Positions 1-10,830 of a stretch of 64,000 nucleotides of DNA are shown here, in pieces. The stretch's first letter is position 1; every line of letters begins with the position of its first letter. The notes under the pieces were generated by a model. That model had not been told where the DNA came from. It saw only the letters and a list, made by a program, of their open reading frames with translations, and made no database searches. Made by a program: the position numbers and the translations under genes. The DNA is from Chionoecetes opilio (lineage: Eukaryota; Arthropoda; Malacostraca; Decapoda; Majidae). The stretch spans positions 223,399-287,398 of the forward strand of contig JACEEZ010020299.1 in the NCBI GenBank assembly GCA_016584305.1, given 5' to 3'.

Positions 1-61
1 CACAAATAAATTTCAGGAATTCACTAGACTAAGGTTAAAATTTCTTAGATCATCCTAAAAT

Positions 62-99
62 TCCAATATATATATATATATATATATTAATATATATAT

Positions 100-163
<64 letters not shown>

Positions 164-170
164 AGAGAAC
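62..170. repeat. (AT)n microsatellite with short (GA)n tail
   Basis: A nearly pure TA dinucleotide run, broken by a few TTAA steps, passes into a short GAGA tract and then poly-T. No gene is seen in the first 490 bases; the rest is AT-rich sequence without a coherent reading frame. Confidence 0.95.
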
Positions 171-548
171 GTTTTTTTTTGAAATATTATTTTTTTTTTA
201 ATAATGATTTTGTGAAATAATGATATTTTTCGAGGACAATATTATTATTTTCATTTTAGTTTTGATGTGTTGCAGTATGGCTCGGTAATGAAGGATTAAC
301 AATCAACAATATCTGTGGGAAAACATTGCCACCGAACTTAGAAAGAATTTGTCCTTGCTAAGTTTGAGGCGTTATTTGCTACTGTATTGACTGTCATATA
401 TTGCTGCAGCCATATATCAACATCTATAGCTTGTATGCCCTTGTATGTACGACCGATAAGGCGCCAGATATCATAAAACATACAAAAAAACGTTCAAATG
501 TGTGAACTTACCGGATACGCGTTACCCACAGACACATTGTGACCTGCT

Positions 549-687
549 CTCCGGGGTGCTGGCTTCGGCCAACACAAAGCACTAAGGATGAATGATAAAA
601 AAAAAGTTGATATGGAGACGGGGGCCACCCCGAGCATTGCTCTGGCCTTGTAAAATACAACTAGATGAATACACACACACACGCACA
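549..687 (+). mobile_element. tRNA-derived SINE, 3' part only
   Basis: This stretch matches the reverse complement of 58322-58440, including the GGCCAACAC core, the GGATGAATGATAAAA segment, the 'gagcattgctctggcc' segment and the end TACAACTAGATGAAT followed by ACACAC. The tRNA-like head present in the 58.5-kb copy is missing here, so the copy is 5'-truncated. The reading frame that crosses it on the minus strand is a shadow of the repeat and not a gene. Confidence 0.8.
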
Positions 688-911
688 AAAAACGGTAAGT
701 CCATGAATCTACGGAGTTTGGAAATACGGCAAAGGGCTACCACAGACTTTCTTCTTGTAATCTATTAGTACTCATAAGTGTTTTTAGCCCCAAAATCCCC
801 TTCAAAAGTATTCAATCGACATGGAACCAAGCCGCTTACCACCCACGATTTATTTGCGATTTTTTGAGCCTACTCTCATCAAAAATTGAATTTACAGTTT
901 CGGCTACCAAA

Positions 912-960
912 CACCGACAGACAGACAGACAGACAGACGACAGACAGACAGACAGACCAC
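912..960. repeat. (CAGA)n microsatellite
   Basis: About eleven CAGA tetramers with one one-base slip in the middle. The surrounding 690-1140 region shows no coding signal. Confidence 0.95.
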
Positions 961-1154
961 GGCTACTCGTATAGTATATTAGATGATGACGATAATAATA
1001 ATAATGTCAATAAATTTTTTCAAAAACTCTATCTCTCTCCGTCGAAAGGGGAAATAACGCACTAAAATAAACACGTGCTCTAGTCGTGCGACGGTCTGGG
1101 TCAGACGCCCACAGCATGACTCAGCAAGTCGTGACTGGTCGCCGTCGAGTCCGT

Positions 1155-1285
1155 GAAGATGTGAACCCGGGCCTTAACCATACCTTAAGTAACCTAACCT
1201 AATTTAACCTTTTGTAACCTCCAAACGTTACCTAACCTATCCTAACATGACCTAACCTTGTGTGACCTCCTAACCTTACTATTCA
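1155..1285. repeat. Degenerate AACCT pentamer stretch
   Basis: Repeated CCTAACCT, ACCTAACC and TAACCTCC words. AACCT is the complement of TTAGG-type pentamers, and TTAGG is the usual arthropod telomere repeat. The stretch is interstitial, short and degenerate, so it is not a telomere; similar stretches occur inside MITE-1 copies in this window. Confidence 0.7.
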
Positions 1286-1399
1286 CCATGCATGTTGCAC
1301 CCGGGCATCTCACAATTATTACAAGGCAAATTCTTAATTTGCCAAGCCAGCTTAAACATAAAAATACTCGAATGACTAGATCTACACAATGAAATAGGC

Positions 1400-1790
1400 C
1401 GGGACACATTTAAGCCGGGCGGATTATACCCTACTGGCAGCTTACTGGCTGCCAGTCTGGCTCATGAAGGGCCCAAAATCTTCAACAGCTCCACAAAAAT
1501 GTGAGAAACATCACAGGGTGCTCTTTCAACACCTTTAAATATGGAACTGGACAAAATACTACGAACAGTGCCGGATGAACCTCCAGTACCGGGTTACACT
1601 GCCAAGTGTAGGACCTCCAAACACCATACCAGCCCAGGTGGCCCTGTTAGAAAGGGACCCCAGGATGGCGCAGAGTGCTTTTTTTTAAACATGCTAACGG
1701 GGCGACCAAAAGTGCCAGTGAAGAAAAACTGTCGCCCAGAAAGGGAAATTTTTTTAAGCAATAGGCGAAAAGATTTTTATTCATAAAAAC
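1400..1790 (+). pseudogene. Non-LTR retrotransposon, C-terminal end of ORF2 (broken)
   Basis: Read across two frames, the plus strand first gives a segment with KIFNSSTK and VRNITGCSFNTFK, then after a shift near 1540 MELDKILRTVPDEPPVPGYTA. This fits the C-terminal tail of LINE reverse-transcriptase proteins (the pattern LP.NVRN.TG.S...FK..LD..L..VPD.P...GYT), which lies after the RT domain. No RT catalytic box is present, so this is the usual 5'-truncated LINE remnant. It has at least one frameshift and ends near 1786. The LINE clade cannot be assigned from the tail alone; the family assignment is from memory of the motif. Confidence 0.7.
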
Positions 1791-2409
1791 CCTTTCCCGG
1801 ATGCAATGGTCATCACGTCTTTTGGGGGTTTAAGATCCAAAAGTGCTTCTAATACTGCATAGGATTTTTTTATTATATTTTTTTCTTTTAATATCTTTTA
1901 ATCTTGTGCCCCCATAATCCCCCCGAAAATTTTGCGTAGTGAAAACTTTTTTGTGTCACGGGAAGTTCATAAGACGCATGGAAAGGGAGGGGAGGGGTCA
2001 CAAAAACATACCAAATGGGAAGTAAAAACACAAAACTGTAGTAAAATAAAATTGTTACACCACCCTTTTTGGTATCCAAGGAAGTCCCCCCCAGAAAGAT
2101 TTGCTTAGAAAATGCTCTGGCCAGCACGGTGGACCACCACGACTGGAGGTTTTGCCCTTAAAAAGCCCAAGAAAAACCAAAGTTAAGTAAGAAGAAGGGT
2201 AAAGTAACTCCCCGTGAATATATACTGGGTTGGTAGAGGGCCACCTTTACATGCGCCAACGCCCCCTTTGAAGCTTTAGGAGTTTCTAAAAAAAAAGGGA
2301 AAAACGTTTGAAGTAGCGAGCGCAGTGAATGGTCCCCAACTCTCTATACTTTTTTACCGTCAAATATCATGCTTCTTGAAAAAAAAATAAGGGAATAACT
2401 TTTTATTTT

Positions 2410-2500
2410 CTTTTTCAAGAGAGGGGGGGAGAGAGGAGGAGAGAGAGAGAGAGAAGAAAGGGGAAGGGGAAAAGGAGAAAGGAAGAGGAGAGAGAAAAAG
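2410..2500. repeat. GA-rich low-complexity tract
   Basis: A purine-only stretch of GAGAGA, GGGGA and GGAAA words. The minus-strand Leu/Ser/Pro-rich frames across it are products of the repeat. The 1790-2410 flank has broken sequence with no recognisable gene. Confidence 0.85.
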
Positions 2501-2629
2501 TGGTAAACTGGATGTAGGGAAACCAAGAGTTTACTTTTTGAAATCTGAAAAATGAAACTGTCTCTTGTGTCATACCTTTGGGAAATTTGCTTACAGGTTT
2601 AAACAAAAAGTCCTGGTTATGATCAATAC

Positions 2630-2960
2630 GGTTATGTCAATTACGTAAACTTTCGTATCTTTAAAAAATGTATCCCGTATCATTTTGTTATATAACTTTT
2701 GAATCTATTAATCAGTTACATCATGATGTTAAAATAGTAATTGAAACGTAAAACCACTCGTAAATATTAGAGGGGAAAAACGTTTTTACATAAAAGTCTT
2801 AATTAGTTGAAAAAAGTATTGTAGCGACGAACCAAACACTACCTAAATAAAACATAGACAATTTTTAAATTAAACGTAATATTTCTATCCCAACATAGTA
2901 CCCCGTATTTTAGATAAAACTTTTGAAAACCTGTAATATACGTTTCATCCCGAGCTGGGC
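2630..2960 (+). repeat. Dispersed repeat B, copy 1 (TACGTAA-rich)
   Basis: Matches 6090-6340 over about 300 bases, sharing TCATGATGTT, 'aattgaaacgtaaaaccac', 'gtattgtagcgacg' and 'ccaaacactacctaaat'. This copy has lost many bases inside short runs compared with the 6-kb copies, for example CCACTCGTAA against CCACTACGTAA. It is followed directly by GAGCTGGGCAA and AT-rich TTTAAATAC sequence, the reverse complement of what precedes the 6-kb copy. Confidence 0.75.
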
Positions 2961-3180
2961 AAAAATAATTTAATTATTTAAATACTAAAACTAAATAAGG
3001 AGAAAAGTATATAATATAAAAAAATTTTCAAGATTTAAAAACTAAAACTAATTACTCAATTTATTAAATACATTTTAAAAACTTTTAAATACACACAAAT
3101 TTTTTTAAAAGTCCGAAAAAAAAAGTTTTTCCTTTGGTTTAAAAATAGAACATAAAAACATAAGAAAATAAGGGGAAAAA
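2953..3180 (+). mobile_element. Fragment of a hAT-like element end (GAGCTGGGCAA)
   Basis: Begins GAGCTGGGCAAAAATAA and continues in TTTAAATAC-type words. The reverse complement of 5890-6087 ends in the same way (CCAGAGCTGGGCAATATTTA). CAGAG(G/C)TGGGCAA followed by ATTTAAATAC words is typical of short non-autonomous hAT elements. No second terminus or target duplication was found here, so the family call is tentative. Confidence 0.4.
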
Positions 3181-3194
3181 CAAGATGCCGTGGG

Positions 3195-3785
3195 GCCAAA
3201 CTGGGAGTTCCCGTTACCTAACTACCTACATCCACCTTTCATCCCCATCCATAAACCTATCCAGCCCCTCTTTAAAGCTCCCTAATGATTCCGCACTAAC
3301 TACCTGTCTACTGGGTCCATTCCAGTCATTCACCACCCTATTTGTGAACCAGTTTTTCCCAATTTCTTTTTTAAATTACGCTTTTCCAGCTTGAATCCGT
3401 TACTTCTTGTTATACCCTGGTTAATAGCCGTAAGAACTTTTCCTACCTCTCCTTTATTAAATCCCTTTATCCACTTAAAAACTTCTATCAGATCGCCCCT
3501 TACTCTGCGTCTCTCGAGTGAGTGTAACTTTAATAGCTCCAATCTCTTCTCATAACTAAAGTTACGCATCCCTGGAATCATTTTGGTCATCCTTCTCTGC
3601 ACTGATTCTAACAAGGCTATATCCATCCTGTAATATGGAGACCAAAACTGAACTGCATAGTCTAGGTGAGGTCTGACTAAAGCCAGATAAAGCTTTAGAA
3701 TAACTTCCGCACTTCTACTTTTAACACTGGTAATGAATCCTAACACTCTATTAGCTCTATTTCTAGCCTCAACACATTCGGCCGC
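3195..3785 (-). pseudogene. Non-LTR retrotransposon ORF2 C-terminal remnant
   Basis: The minus strand encodes about 138 intact residues and then a shifted continuation. Landmarks are a RANRVLGFI segment at the start, LVRPHLDYAVQFWSP, LLESVQRRMTKMIPG, LHSLERRRVRGDLIEVFKW, and a 3' part ending in the GDERWM-type tail near 3230. In LINE proteins of the CR1/L2/Jockey kind these motifs lie directly downstream of the RT palm and thumb, so the catalytic part is absent. The frame breaks around 3330-3400. Two shorter copies of the same end lie at 17240-17530 and 37365-37700. Confidence 0.85.
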
Positions 3786-4180
3786 TTTTTTAAACTTGGA
3801 CTAGGGAGAGTCTAACGTGGAGCTTCCATGTTAGACTCTAGTGGTACCAATGCCACGAACGCGTTCTTTAGACACCATCTTGGAGAGCTAACATAGTCTT
3901 ATGTTGATCCACGACTGCGCTTGGGTTGGCAGCCCTGAACCAGGGAGATCATATATTGGGGGACGGAGGGCGGAAGTCATTTGTCTCCGCGCCCTGCTAC
4001 CGAGAACAACAAAAACACACCATACCATATATGAACCTATATTCTTCATTTATTCACTTTTTACCCACATTTTCCTGATCTTCATAGCTCTTCCCATTAT
4101 TGGGAGTCAAGATTGTCATGGTCATGTTAGTTATTATTTAGTTGCACAACTAATGAGGCCTTAATCACTAGTTGTTAGTT
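3786..4180. other. Intergenic stretch with a small hairpin
   Basis: Contains a short inverted repeat around 3808-3840 (GAGTCTAACGTGGAGC / CCATGTTAGACTC). The 87-codon plus-strand frame at 3901-4164 has no recognisable domain. Nothing else was identified. Confidence 0.4.
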
Positions 4181-5010
4181 GAAATTCATATCAGGGCAAA
4201 CCTATATATTATATATATATATCGGTCGACTTCTTGAATCAAAACGTATAGTTCATCATACACGTTTGGCCGCTATAATGATGCGGTGGGTGGTGGTGGT
4301 GGTATCAAATGTCTGACGTACGTAATAGTAATGACGTAAAAGTGACGTAATAGTACACACGCACGTATACACACAAGCAAGGATATTATAAAGTTATACT
4401 ATCCTTGCACACAAGTGTCACGTGTGTCACAGTGAGGTGTTAGCCCCCCCGTGTGTCTTGTCTGACCTAAAGAGCGAACGCGCAGTTCTTGTCACTATAA
4501 CAGAGTACCGCCAGGGCCACGGATACGGCATACGTACGGCGCTGGCCAGCAGTGGTCTATAGATACTAATTTCGGGCACGCAAGACTCGAACCTATGATC
4601 AGCGCATCAAGGTATACCCTGGGTACGTCTCTGTAGTAATCAGTGGGAGAATATTACGCTGAAAGGCTAATGTGGCAACTATGTATTATCGTAACATTCT
4701 GGCGATAGTGAGCTAAAATCGGCCCTATTTGGAAATCAGCCGATCTTAGCTCAACACCGGCAAACATAGTTTTTAGGTTTAGGTAAGTTATGTTTAGGTC
4801 TGGTTTAGGTTAGGTAAGGTTTATGATAGGTTTGTGTTAAGTTTTGTAGAGTTATTTAAGTTAAATAAGCGTCCGCGGTACGATTTCCGAAAGAGGCCGG
4901 TGACGGCTCGGTACGGGCATCTCCCTCAGCCCACCCTCGTAAGGTTATTGTAGCCATAATACACTCGTAAGTTGTCCCTTACGAGGGATTTTCGAGCATC
5001 CCTGCCGAGG
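4181..5010 (+). mobile_element. Element A, 5'-truncated copy
   Basis: Aligns with the last 830 bases of the elements at 13695-15080, 23808-25130 and 25131-26459. It shares the ATATATCGGTCGACTTCTTG region, the TCTTGTCTGACCTAAAG region, the GGTTTAGGTAAG stretch, and the right terminus TTTTCGAGCATCCCTGCC. The left half with its CAGAGATGCTCG terminus is missing. It has no coding capacity. Confidence 0.85.
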
Positions 5011-5640
5011 TGGATAGATGTGTGGAAATGGGAGACTTCTGCCGTGGCCTCCCCGTAGAGGGATGTAAGGAACCGCTGTTAGCGTAGACTAGACTATTAT
5101 GACCAAAAAGAGAATAAATGTCTCCTCTGTTTCCATTAATTAAATGCAAGTGCTGCTGTATAGTCGTATAAGTGAGTGACTATTATATTGCAGATAGTCT
5201 GGACTCGGCGGGCGAGGAGAGATACAAACCCAGATTTCGTAGGGCGCCAAACGCGGTCTTTAAAAAAATATTTCAGATGCTTCATAATCTGCAGTAGACG
5301 CATGTATATACACTCATATTTTGCCCAACAGAGCATTGACAATACCGCTACTTTGTCTTAGCATGGGCATTGGCATAGTATCGTAAATATCATTAGACTC
5401 AAGTGTTGGACAGGGTCCTGGGTGTCTAACATTTCCAATACTATTCTCGTTAGTTTTAGACCAACTTAAGACTAATCCCCCCCGGAAAATGTTTAGAAAA
5501 CGGAAATGCCTGTCTAAAGCCACGGTTAGTCTTAGGTTAGCCGAAGTCCACGTTTAAAGAATCGGCCGATTGTTTCCTAGGTCGGAGGTCTAGGCTCACC
5601 TATACTCCAAGATCTTTTTCACCTTCTGATCTTTTCAGCG

Positions 5641-5731
5641 ATACATTGCGTATGGTGTATCTATTACCAGGGTTTTTTCTACCAATATTCATAGAAAAAC
5701 CCTGGTAATAGATACACGATACGCAATGTAT
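5641..5731. repeat. Near-perfect 41-bp-arm hairpin
   Basis: Arms 5641-5681 and 5692-5731 are reverse complements with only a one-base length difference in a T run and one small internal mismatch, around a loop of about 10 bases. Sequence from 5011 to 5640 shows only short open frames with no recognised domain. Confidence 0.9.
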
Positions 5732-5889
5732 CCTTACATTTTGCAATGATTCGCAATGATTTCCTTAGATTTTGGGTTTCCTTAGAAATTTCCTTAGTTT
5801 CCTTGAAATCAGGACATTTCCTTGCCAGTGGAAACACTGGTTCACTGTAACATCGGGTTTGCCAGATAGTTGGGCGGGTTTATGGCCAA

Positions 5890-6087
5890 ATTAACTGATA
5901 AAAAAGTATTTGAAATTTTATATTAAATGTATTTAAATACAATGTATTTAAATACTCATATACGTAAGTATTTAAATACTGTATTTAAATACATGACAAC
6001 CAATGTATTTATAAATACATTTCTAAATACACAAATTTATTTAAATACGTATTTAAATACAATAGTATTTAAATATTGCCCAGCTCT
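5890..6087 (-). mobile_element. TTTAAATAC-rich short element end
   Basis: Dense array of GTATTTAAATAC palindromic words ending in ATTGCCCAGCTCTGG. Read on the minus strand this is CCAGAGCTGGGCAATA, a hAT-like terminus. The words are palindromic, so the region can fold on itself. It abuts repeat B. Confidence 0.5.
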
Positions 6088-6590
6088 GGTTACATAATGA
6101 CGTTATAAATACGTAATTGAAACGTAAAACCACTACGTAATATATTAGTAGAAGAAACACGTATTACTGTAACGTCTTAATTACGTTCAAAAAACGTATT
6201 GTAGCGACGTAGCCAAACACTACCTAAATACAACATAGACAATTCATATTAACGTAATACTTACGTATCCCTAACATATGTATCCACGTATTCATTATGT
6301 ATATATAACGTTTTGAGTCCTGTAATATAACGTTACATCATGATGTTATAAATACGTAATTGAAACGTAAAACCACTACGCAATATATTAGTAGAAGAAA
6401 CACGTATTACTATAACGTCTTAATGACGTTAAAAAAACGTATTGTAGCGACGTAACCAAACACTACCTAAATACAACATAGATAATTCAAGAGTGTACGT
6501 ATGATTTACGTATATATTACGAATTTTCCTAACGTTACCAAAACGCTACCTTCTCAAAACGTATTGTTTACGTAGTGTGTTTGCTGGGAA
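6088..6590 (+). repeat. Repeat B, tandem pair, ending in TGTTTGCTGGG
   Basis: Two head-to-tail copies of about 250 bases: 'aaatacgtaattgaaacg' recurs at about 6105 and 6350. The block is packed with TACGTA and AACGT words. It ends at 'tagtgtgtttgctggg', the reverse complement of the CCCAGCAAACAC that opens the block at 38306, so this may be the terminus of a mobile element. No protein is encoded. Confidence 0.75.
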
Positions 6591-6811
6591 GTCCGCCAGA
6601 CGCCGGAAAGCTCACTTCTCATACAATATCGCCTCGTTTCTCGGGTAGTTTGTCGGTTTTGTAGTTTTTTATTTATTTGTAGTTGTATTTGCTATTTCTT
6701 AAGAGTGGGGACATTTGAAAGTGTAGTTTTAAGTTTGTGTTTGTTGTTTGTTGATGAAGGTACATTTATTTGTAAAGAGTGTTTGTTTAGTGTTGAGTTT
6801 AGGGTTTGGCT
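6588..6811. repeat. Host repeat flanking the hAT insertion, copy 1
   Basis: Almost the same sequence stands at 26685-26915, from AGACGCCGGAAAG through 'gtgttgagtttagggtttggct'. The hAT-like element sits at the same site in both copies, so the repeat and its insertion were copied together. Confidence 0.8.
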
Positions 6812-7636
6812 CAGGGTTGTGAACGATAATTATCGTATTTGTACGATAATTTGACTATCTGTACGATGTACGATGCATGGTTGAGAATCGTACTCGAAAA
6901 TACGATAATTGACTCACAAATATTATAGTCATACAAAAATTGTCATTGACAAAAAAAAAAAATTTGCTAGCAGCGAGAGAGAGAGAGAGAGAGTTTTGAG
7001 TTTGACTTTTGGTCCTTTGCATGACATGGATTTGGACCGTTGCTTGCCGCATTAAAACGCAGATTGTGAGAGGGTATTTAGCAAGGTTAACCTTACCAAG
7101 ACAAAGGTAAGACACTGACTTCTAACGGGAACCATACTTGGTTCTCTTCCAGCAGCGCAGTGTGTAAGGGAAAAGGGAGATTGTGTTACTTTCATCTCTA
7201 CACATGATATGATGTGTCATGAACAACTGACACACTATCGATCATTATAAGCGCCAGCTGACACAGGGGATAAAATAATAGAGGAGGAACAGGAATTCCT
7301 TTTCTTTTGAGGATGATAGCTATGTACGTAGAGTTCTCGAGTTCAGCTTCTTTTGTCATTATATGTGTTACTAAATATATTTTTGTTTTATTTAATTTAA
7401 TTTATTTCTGCAAAAATAAATTAACATGGAATTTTGTGTCATGATTGGATATATTATATTATATTTTGGTGAAAAGAGAAAATATTTTTATATGTGGAAT
7501 GCTGAATTCAATTATATATATACTTATCTACTGACTATATTATTTCAGCTAAGGTTGCACGCGATAATCTATCTGAAAATACGATACATTTGGTGGCTCG
7601 GTACGACAATGTGGGCTACAAAAGTTCACAACCCTG
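6812..7636 (+). mobile_element. Non-autonomous hAT-like element, complete, 825 bp
   Basis: The ends are CAGGGTTGTGAAC and GTTCACAACCCTG, perfect 13-bp terminal inverted repeats. They are flanked by 8-bp direct repeats GTTTGGCT (6804-6811) and GTCTGGCT (7637-7644), one mismatch apart. An 8-bp target duplication and CA...TG termini are diagnostic for the hAT superfamily. Subterminal CGATAATTATCGTA words occur at both ends. The interior is AT-rich with a (GA)n tract at about 6975 and no transposase, so it must rely on a partner elsewhere. A second copy is split at 26916 and 37257. Confidence 0.85.
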
Positions 7637-7644
7637 GTCTGGCT

Positions 7645-7795
7645 GCTTGGTGAGGAATTATTGGCACGCTGTCTGGCAGATGGTGGTGTTGGCAGTGCTA
7701 CATAAGAACATAGTATATAAGGTCGCCCTCACCGTGGGCCACCGAGATGATAAGGCCTGGTGGATCGCCCGTGACGTCACACCATAAGGATACCA
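7645..7795. other. Right host flank of the hAT element and GTGACGTCAC segment
   Basis: Shares 'gaggaattattggcacgctg'-type sequence with 37275-37350. The part at 7755-7797 (GGTGGATCGCCCGTGACGTC) recurs inverted at 13655-13697. The short plus-strand frames here are not conserved. Confidence 0.6.
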
Positions 7796-9080
7796 CCCGC
7801 TCCGCTCCCCGTACAAGTTTACCTACCTAATATAATGTTATCAGTATAAAAGATATACTGTTATCTTCGGAAATGTTGTTCTATAATATTATCAAATAAA
7901 AAACCGTAAAACACACAAAGAAAATGCCATTATGAGACTTTCAAGAAATATGCATTAACTTAAACTCTTCGCCATTTAATATTCTGCTCGCAAACATTTT
8001 ACATGGAGAATATCAATAGAAGCGGAGTTTAATTAGCTATCCATTGATATATTTCGTTTAGTGATAAATGAATTAGCGGCATGCATAAATTAGCGTTAAC
8101 TAAATATAAAAAATCATGAAATCGGATAATTTCCTACCTAATATATGCTTATCAGTATAAAATATATACTGTTATCTTCGGAAATGTTTGTTCTATAATA
8201 TTATCAAATAAAAAAACCGTAAAACACACTAAAGAAATGCCATTATGAGACTTTCAAGAAATATGCATGAACTTAAACTTTTCGCCATTTAATATTTTGT
8301 AAAAAAACGTTATACATGGCGAATATCAATAGAAGCGGAATTTAATTAGCTTTCCATTGATATATTTCCTTTTCTGATAAATTAATTAGAACCATGCATA
8401 AATTAGCGTTAACTAAATAAATAACATCATGAAATCTGGGAAATTACCCGATCTCATGATGTTATTTATTTAGTTAACGCAAATTTATGCATGGTTCTAA
8501 TTCATTTATCAGAAAAGGAAATACATCAATGGAAAGCTAATTAAATTCCGCTTCTATTGATATTATCCATGTAAAAAGTTTTTTCACAAAATATTAAATG
8601 GCGAAAAGTTTAAGTTCATGCATATTGGAAGTCTCATAATGGCATTTCTTTAATGTGTTTTACGGTTTTTTATTTGATAATATTATAGAACAAACATTTC
8701 CGAAGATAACAGTATATATTTTATACTGATAAACATATATTGGGTAGGAAATTACCCGATTTCATGATTTTTTATATTTAGTTAACGCTAATTTATGCAT
8801 GCCGCTAATTCATTTATCACTAAACGAAATATATCAATGGAAAGCTAATTAAATCCGCTTCTATTGATATTCTCCATGTAAAAGTTGCGAGCAAAATATT
8901 AAATGGCGAAGAGTTTAAGTTAATGCATATTTCTTGAAAGTCTCATAATGGCATTTTCTTGTGTGTTTTACGGTTTTTTATTTGATAATTTTAAAGAACA
9001 AACATTTCCAAAGATAACAGTATATTTTTTTATACGGGAAAAACCCAATTATATTAGTTATTAAACTTGTACGGGGAGGG
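7796..9080. repeat. Four-unit palindrome, arms of about 640 bp
   Basis: Two direct units of about 315 bases (7820-8140 and 8140-8450) are followed by the reverse complements of both in mirror order (8450-8750 and 8750-9050). The centre is near 8450 (GAAATTACCCGATCTCATG). Each unit opens with CCTAATATA and TTATCAGTATAAAATATATACTG and closes with 'catgaaatcgg' near 'taatttcctacc'. The outer flanks CTCCCCGTACAAGTTTA and AAACTTGTACGGGGAG are also mirrored. No protein is encoded. It could be a foldback transposon cluster or a read-through inversion artefact. Confidence 0.9.
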
Positions 9081-10830
9081 GAGGGGGGTTGGTGGGGTGG
9101 GGGGGGTCAAAACCGAAGGGGGGGGATCACCGAAACGAAGGCTAAAAACCGCAAAAATTTAAATTCAAATTTCGCGCCACCCATCCCCCAACCACGGATG
9201 CAGCGCCACCCTAAAGTAAACCCTAAAAGGGCAGAAACCCGGGGTAGCGTCAGCGTCCCCCCCTCCGTTTTCCCAGGTAAAAAAAATTTTTTTTTTTTTC
9301 GTATGTTCCTTTTTTATTTTTTGGGCCTTTCTTATATGTGTCTCATGTGGTTTGTGAGGGCTTGATTCTTTTGGGGGAAAAAGTTGCAATACGAGTAAAA
9401 ACCGAAATTGCCATGTTTTTTAATAAAAAAGTAGTGAAATGCTTTCAAAACAGGCCGCGGGTGGAAATTAAAATTTAAAAAAAAATTTGGGTGTCGGGGG
9501 GGATCACGTATGGGGGAAGTGGGGGGGATCAACGTACAGTGAAATTTTAAAAAACTATATCTTTTAAAATCCTCCAAAAACAAAACAAACTTTGGGATTG
9601 CCCTATGTATATTCGCATAAATTTTAAATGGTGGGTGAACTGGGTGCATTTAAATTTAAAATGGAACAGTTTTTTTTTTTGTGGCATAAAGTTGAAGGTG
9701 TTGGGGGGTTTTAAAATTATAAATGCATTTTCATTTTTAAATTATGCTAAACCCCACATAAACTAACTATTATATAAGGGGATTTTTTTTAAAATGATTC
9801 AAAGAATTATTTTTTTATGGTTAAAAAACCTTTTAACCCTGAAAATTTTTTTCGGGGCATGACTTTCGGTGATCCCCCGCTTTAACTACGTTTTTGGGAA
9901 AAACCCTATATATTTTAAATATTTTAAAAAAAAATAAGAAAAGTGACTGAACTAGTTTGAAATTTTTTGGGGCATGTTTTAAATTAAAATTTGGGGGGTT
10001 TTTTTGGGGTTTTTAAAAGGGGGTTTTGGAATTTAAAATTTAAAGTTTTTTTTGGGGTTTTTAAAAAAAAAAAAAAAAAAGGAAAAAAAAAAAAAAAAAA
10101 AAAAAATTAAAAAAAAAAATAAAGTGTTTTTAAAGGGCTATACCAGGGAACTAACTTTTTATATAAGTGTTTTTATGTTATTAAAGTTTTCTAAAATTTA
10201 AAATTTTTTAGGGTTTAAAAAAAAACATTTAACAATGAAATATTTTGGGGCATGACGTTCGGGGGTACCCCCCAAATATTTTGCCAGCTCATAGCCCCCC
10301 AAAATAATATGGGGGCCCTGCAAGAATCCCCCCTCTACACTGTAAAAAATACTAAGTTTAAGCAAACCCTAAACTAACCTAACCTAACTATGCATGATGC
10401 CCAAATTTGTCTTTAAACCCCTTTTCAATCTAACCTAACCTACCCCATCACCGTCATCAGCCTCGCAAATATGTCAGGAAGAGGCACAAGCAGAGGGGCC
10501 CCGACGCCCTTTGGGGTTTCCCCTTTTAAAAGCACCGCGTGGCCACTAGTTTAGCCTGAAAGAAGCCGTGCGCTTAAAAACACAAAAAAAACAACTCTTG
10601 CTGAAAAGTTGCCTTTTAGTTCCTTTTCTCCCCAAGGTTTTTTTGTATGCCCTCACCCCCACGTCTTCTTTGGTCCCCCCTGGATGAGGTCATGCAAAAG
10701 ACCTGGGATAGTTTTAAGGGGGCTCTAGATTTTATGTTTTTTAAAATTTATTCAAAAATTTTTTTTTAGCTTTTTTTGCCAGCAAAGGGGCCCTTTTAAG
10801 TCCCAATTAATTTTTTTTTGTTTTAAAAGG
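9081..10830. other. Homopolymer-dominated, low-information sequence
   Basis: G, A and T runs of 5-20 bases dominate. A GGGGGATCACCGAAA-like word recurs (9120, inverted at 9865, again weakly at 10250), which may be a remnant of element ends. A short AACCTAACC stretch lies at 10370-10445. The open frames here are interrupted and no domain was recognised. The texture resembles the distorted sequence at 62.9-64 kb, where a known repeat can be seen beneath the runs. Confidence 0.6.

Noticed and set aside
9332..9649. 105-codon minus frame
   Set aside because: It lies in homopolymer-distorted DNA and its residues (Phe/Pro/His/Lys) follow the run composition.
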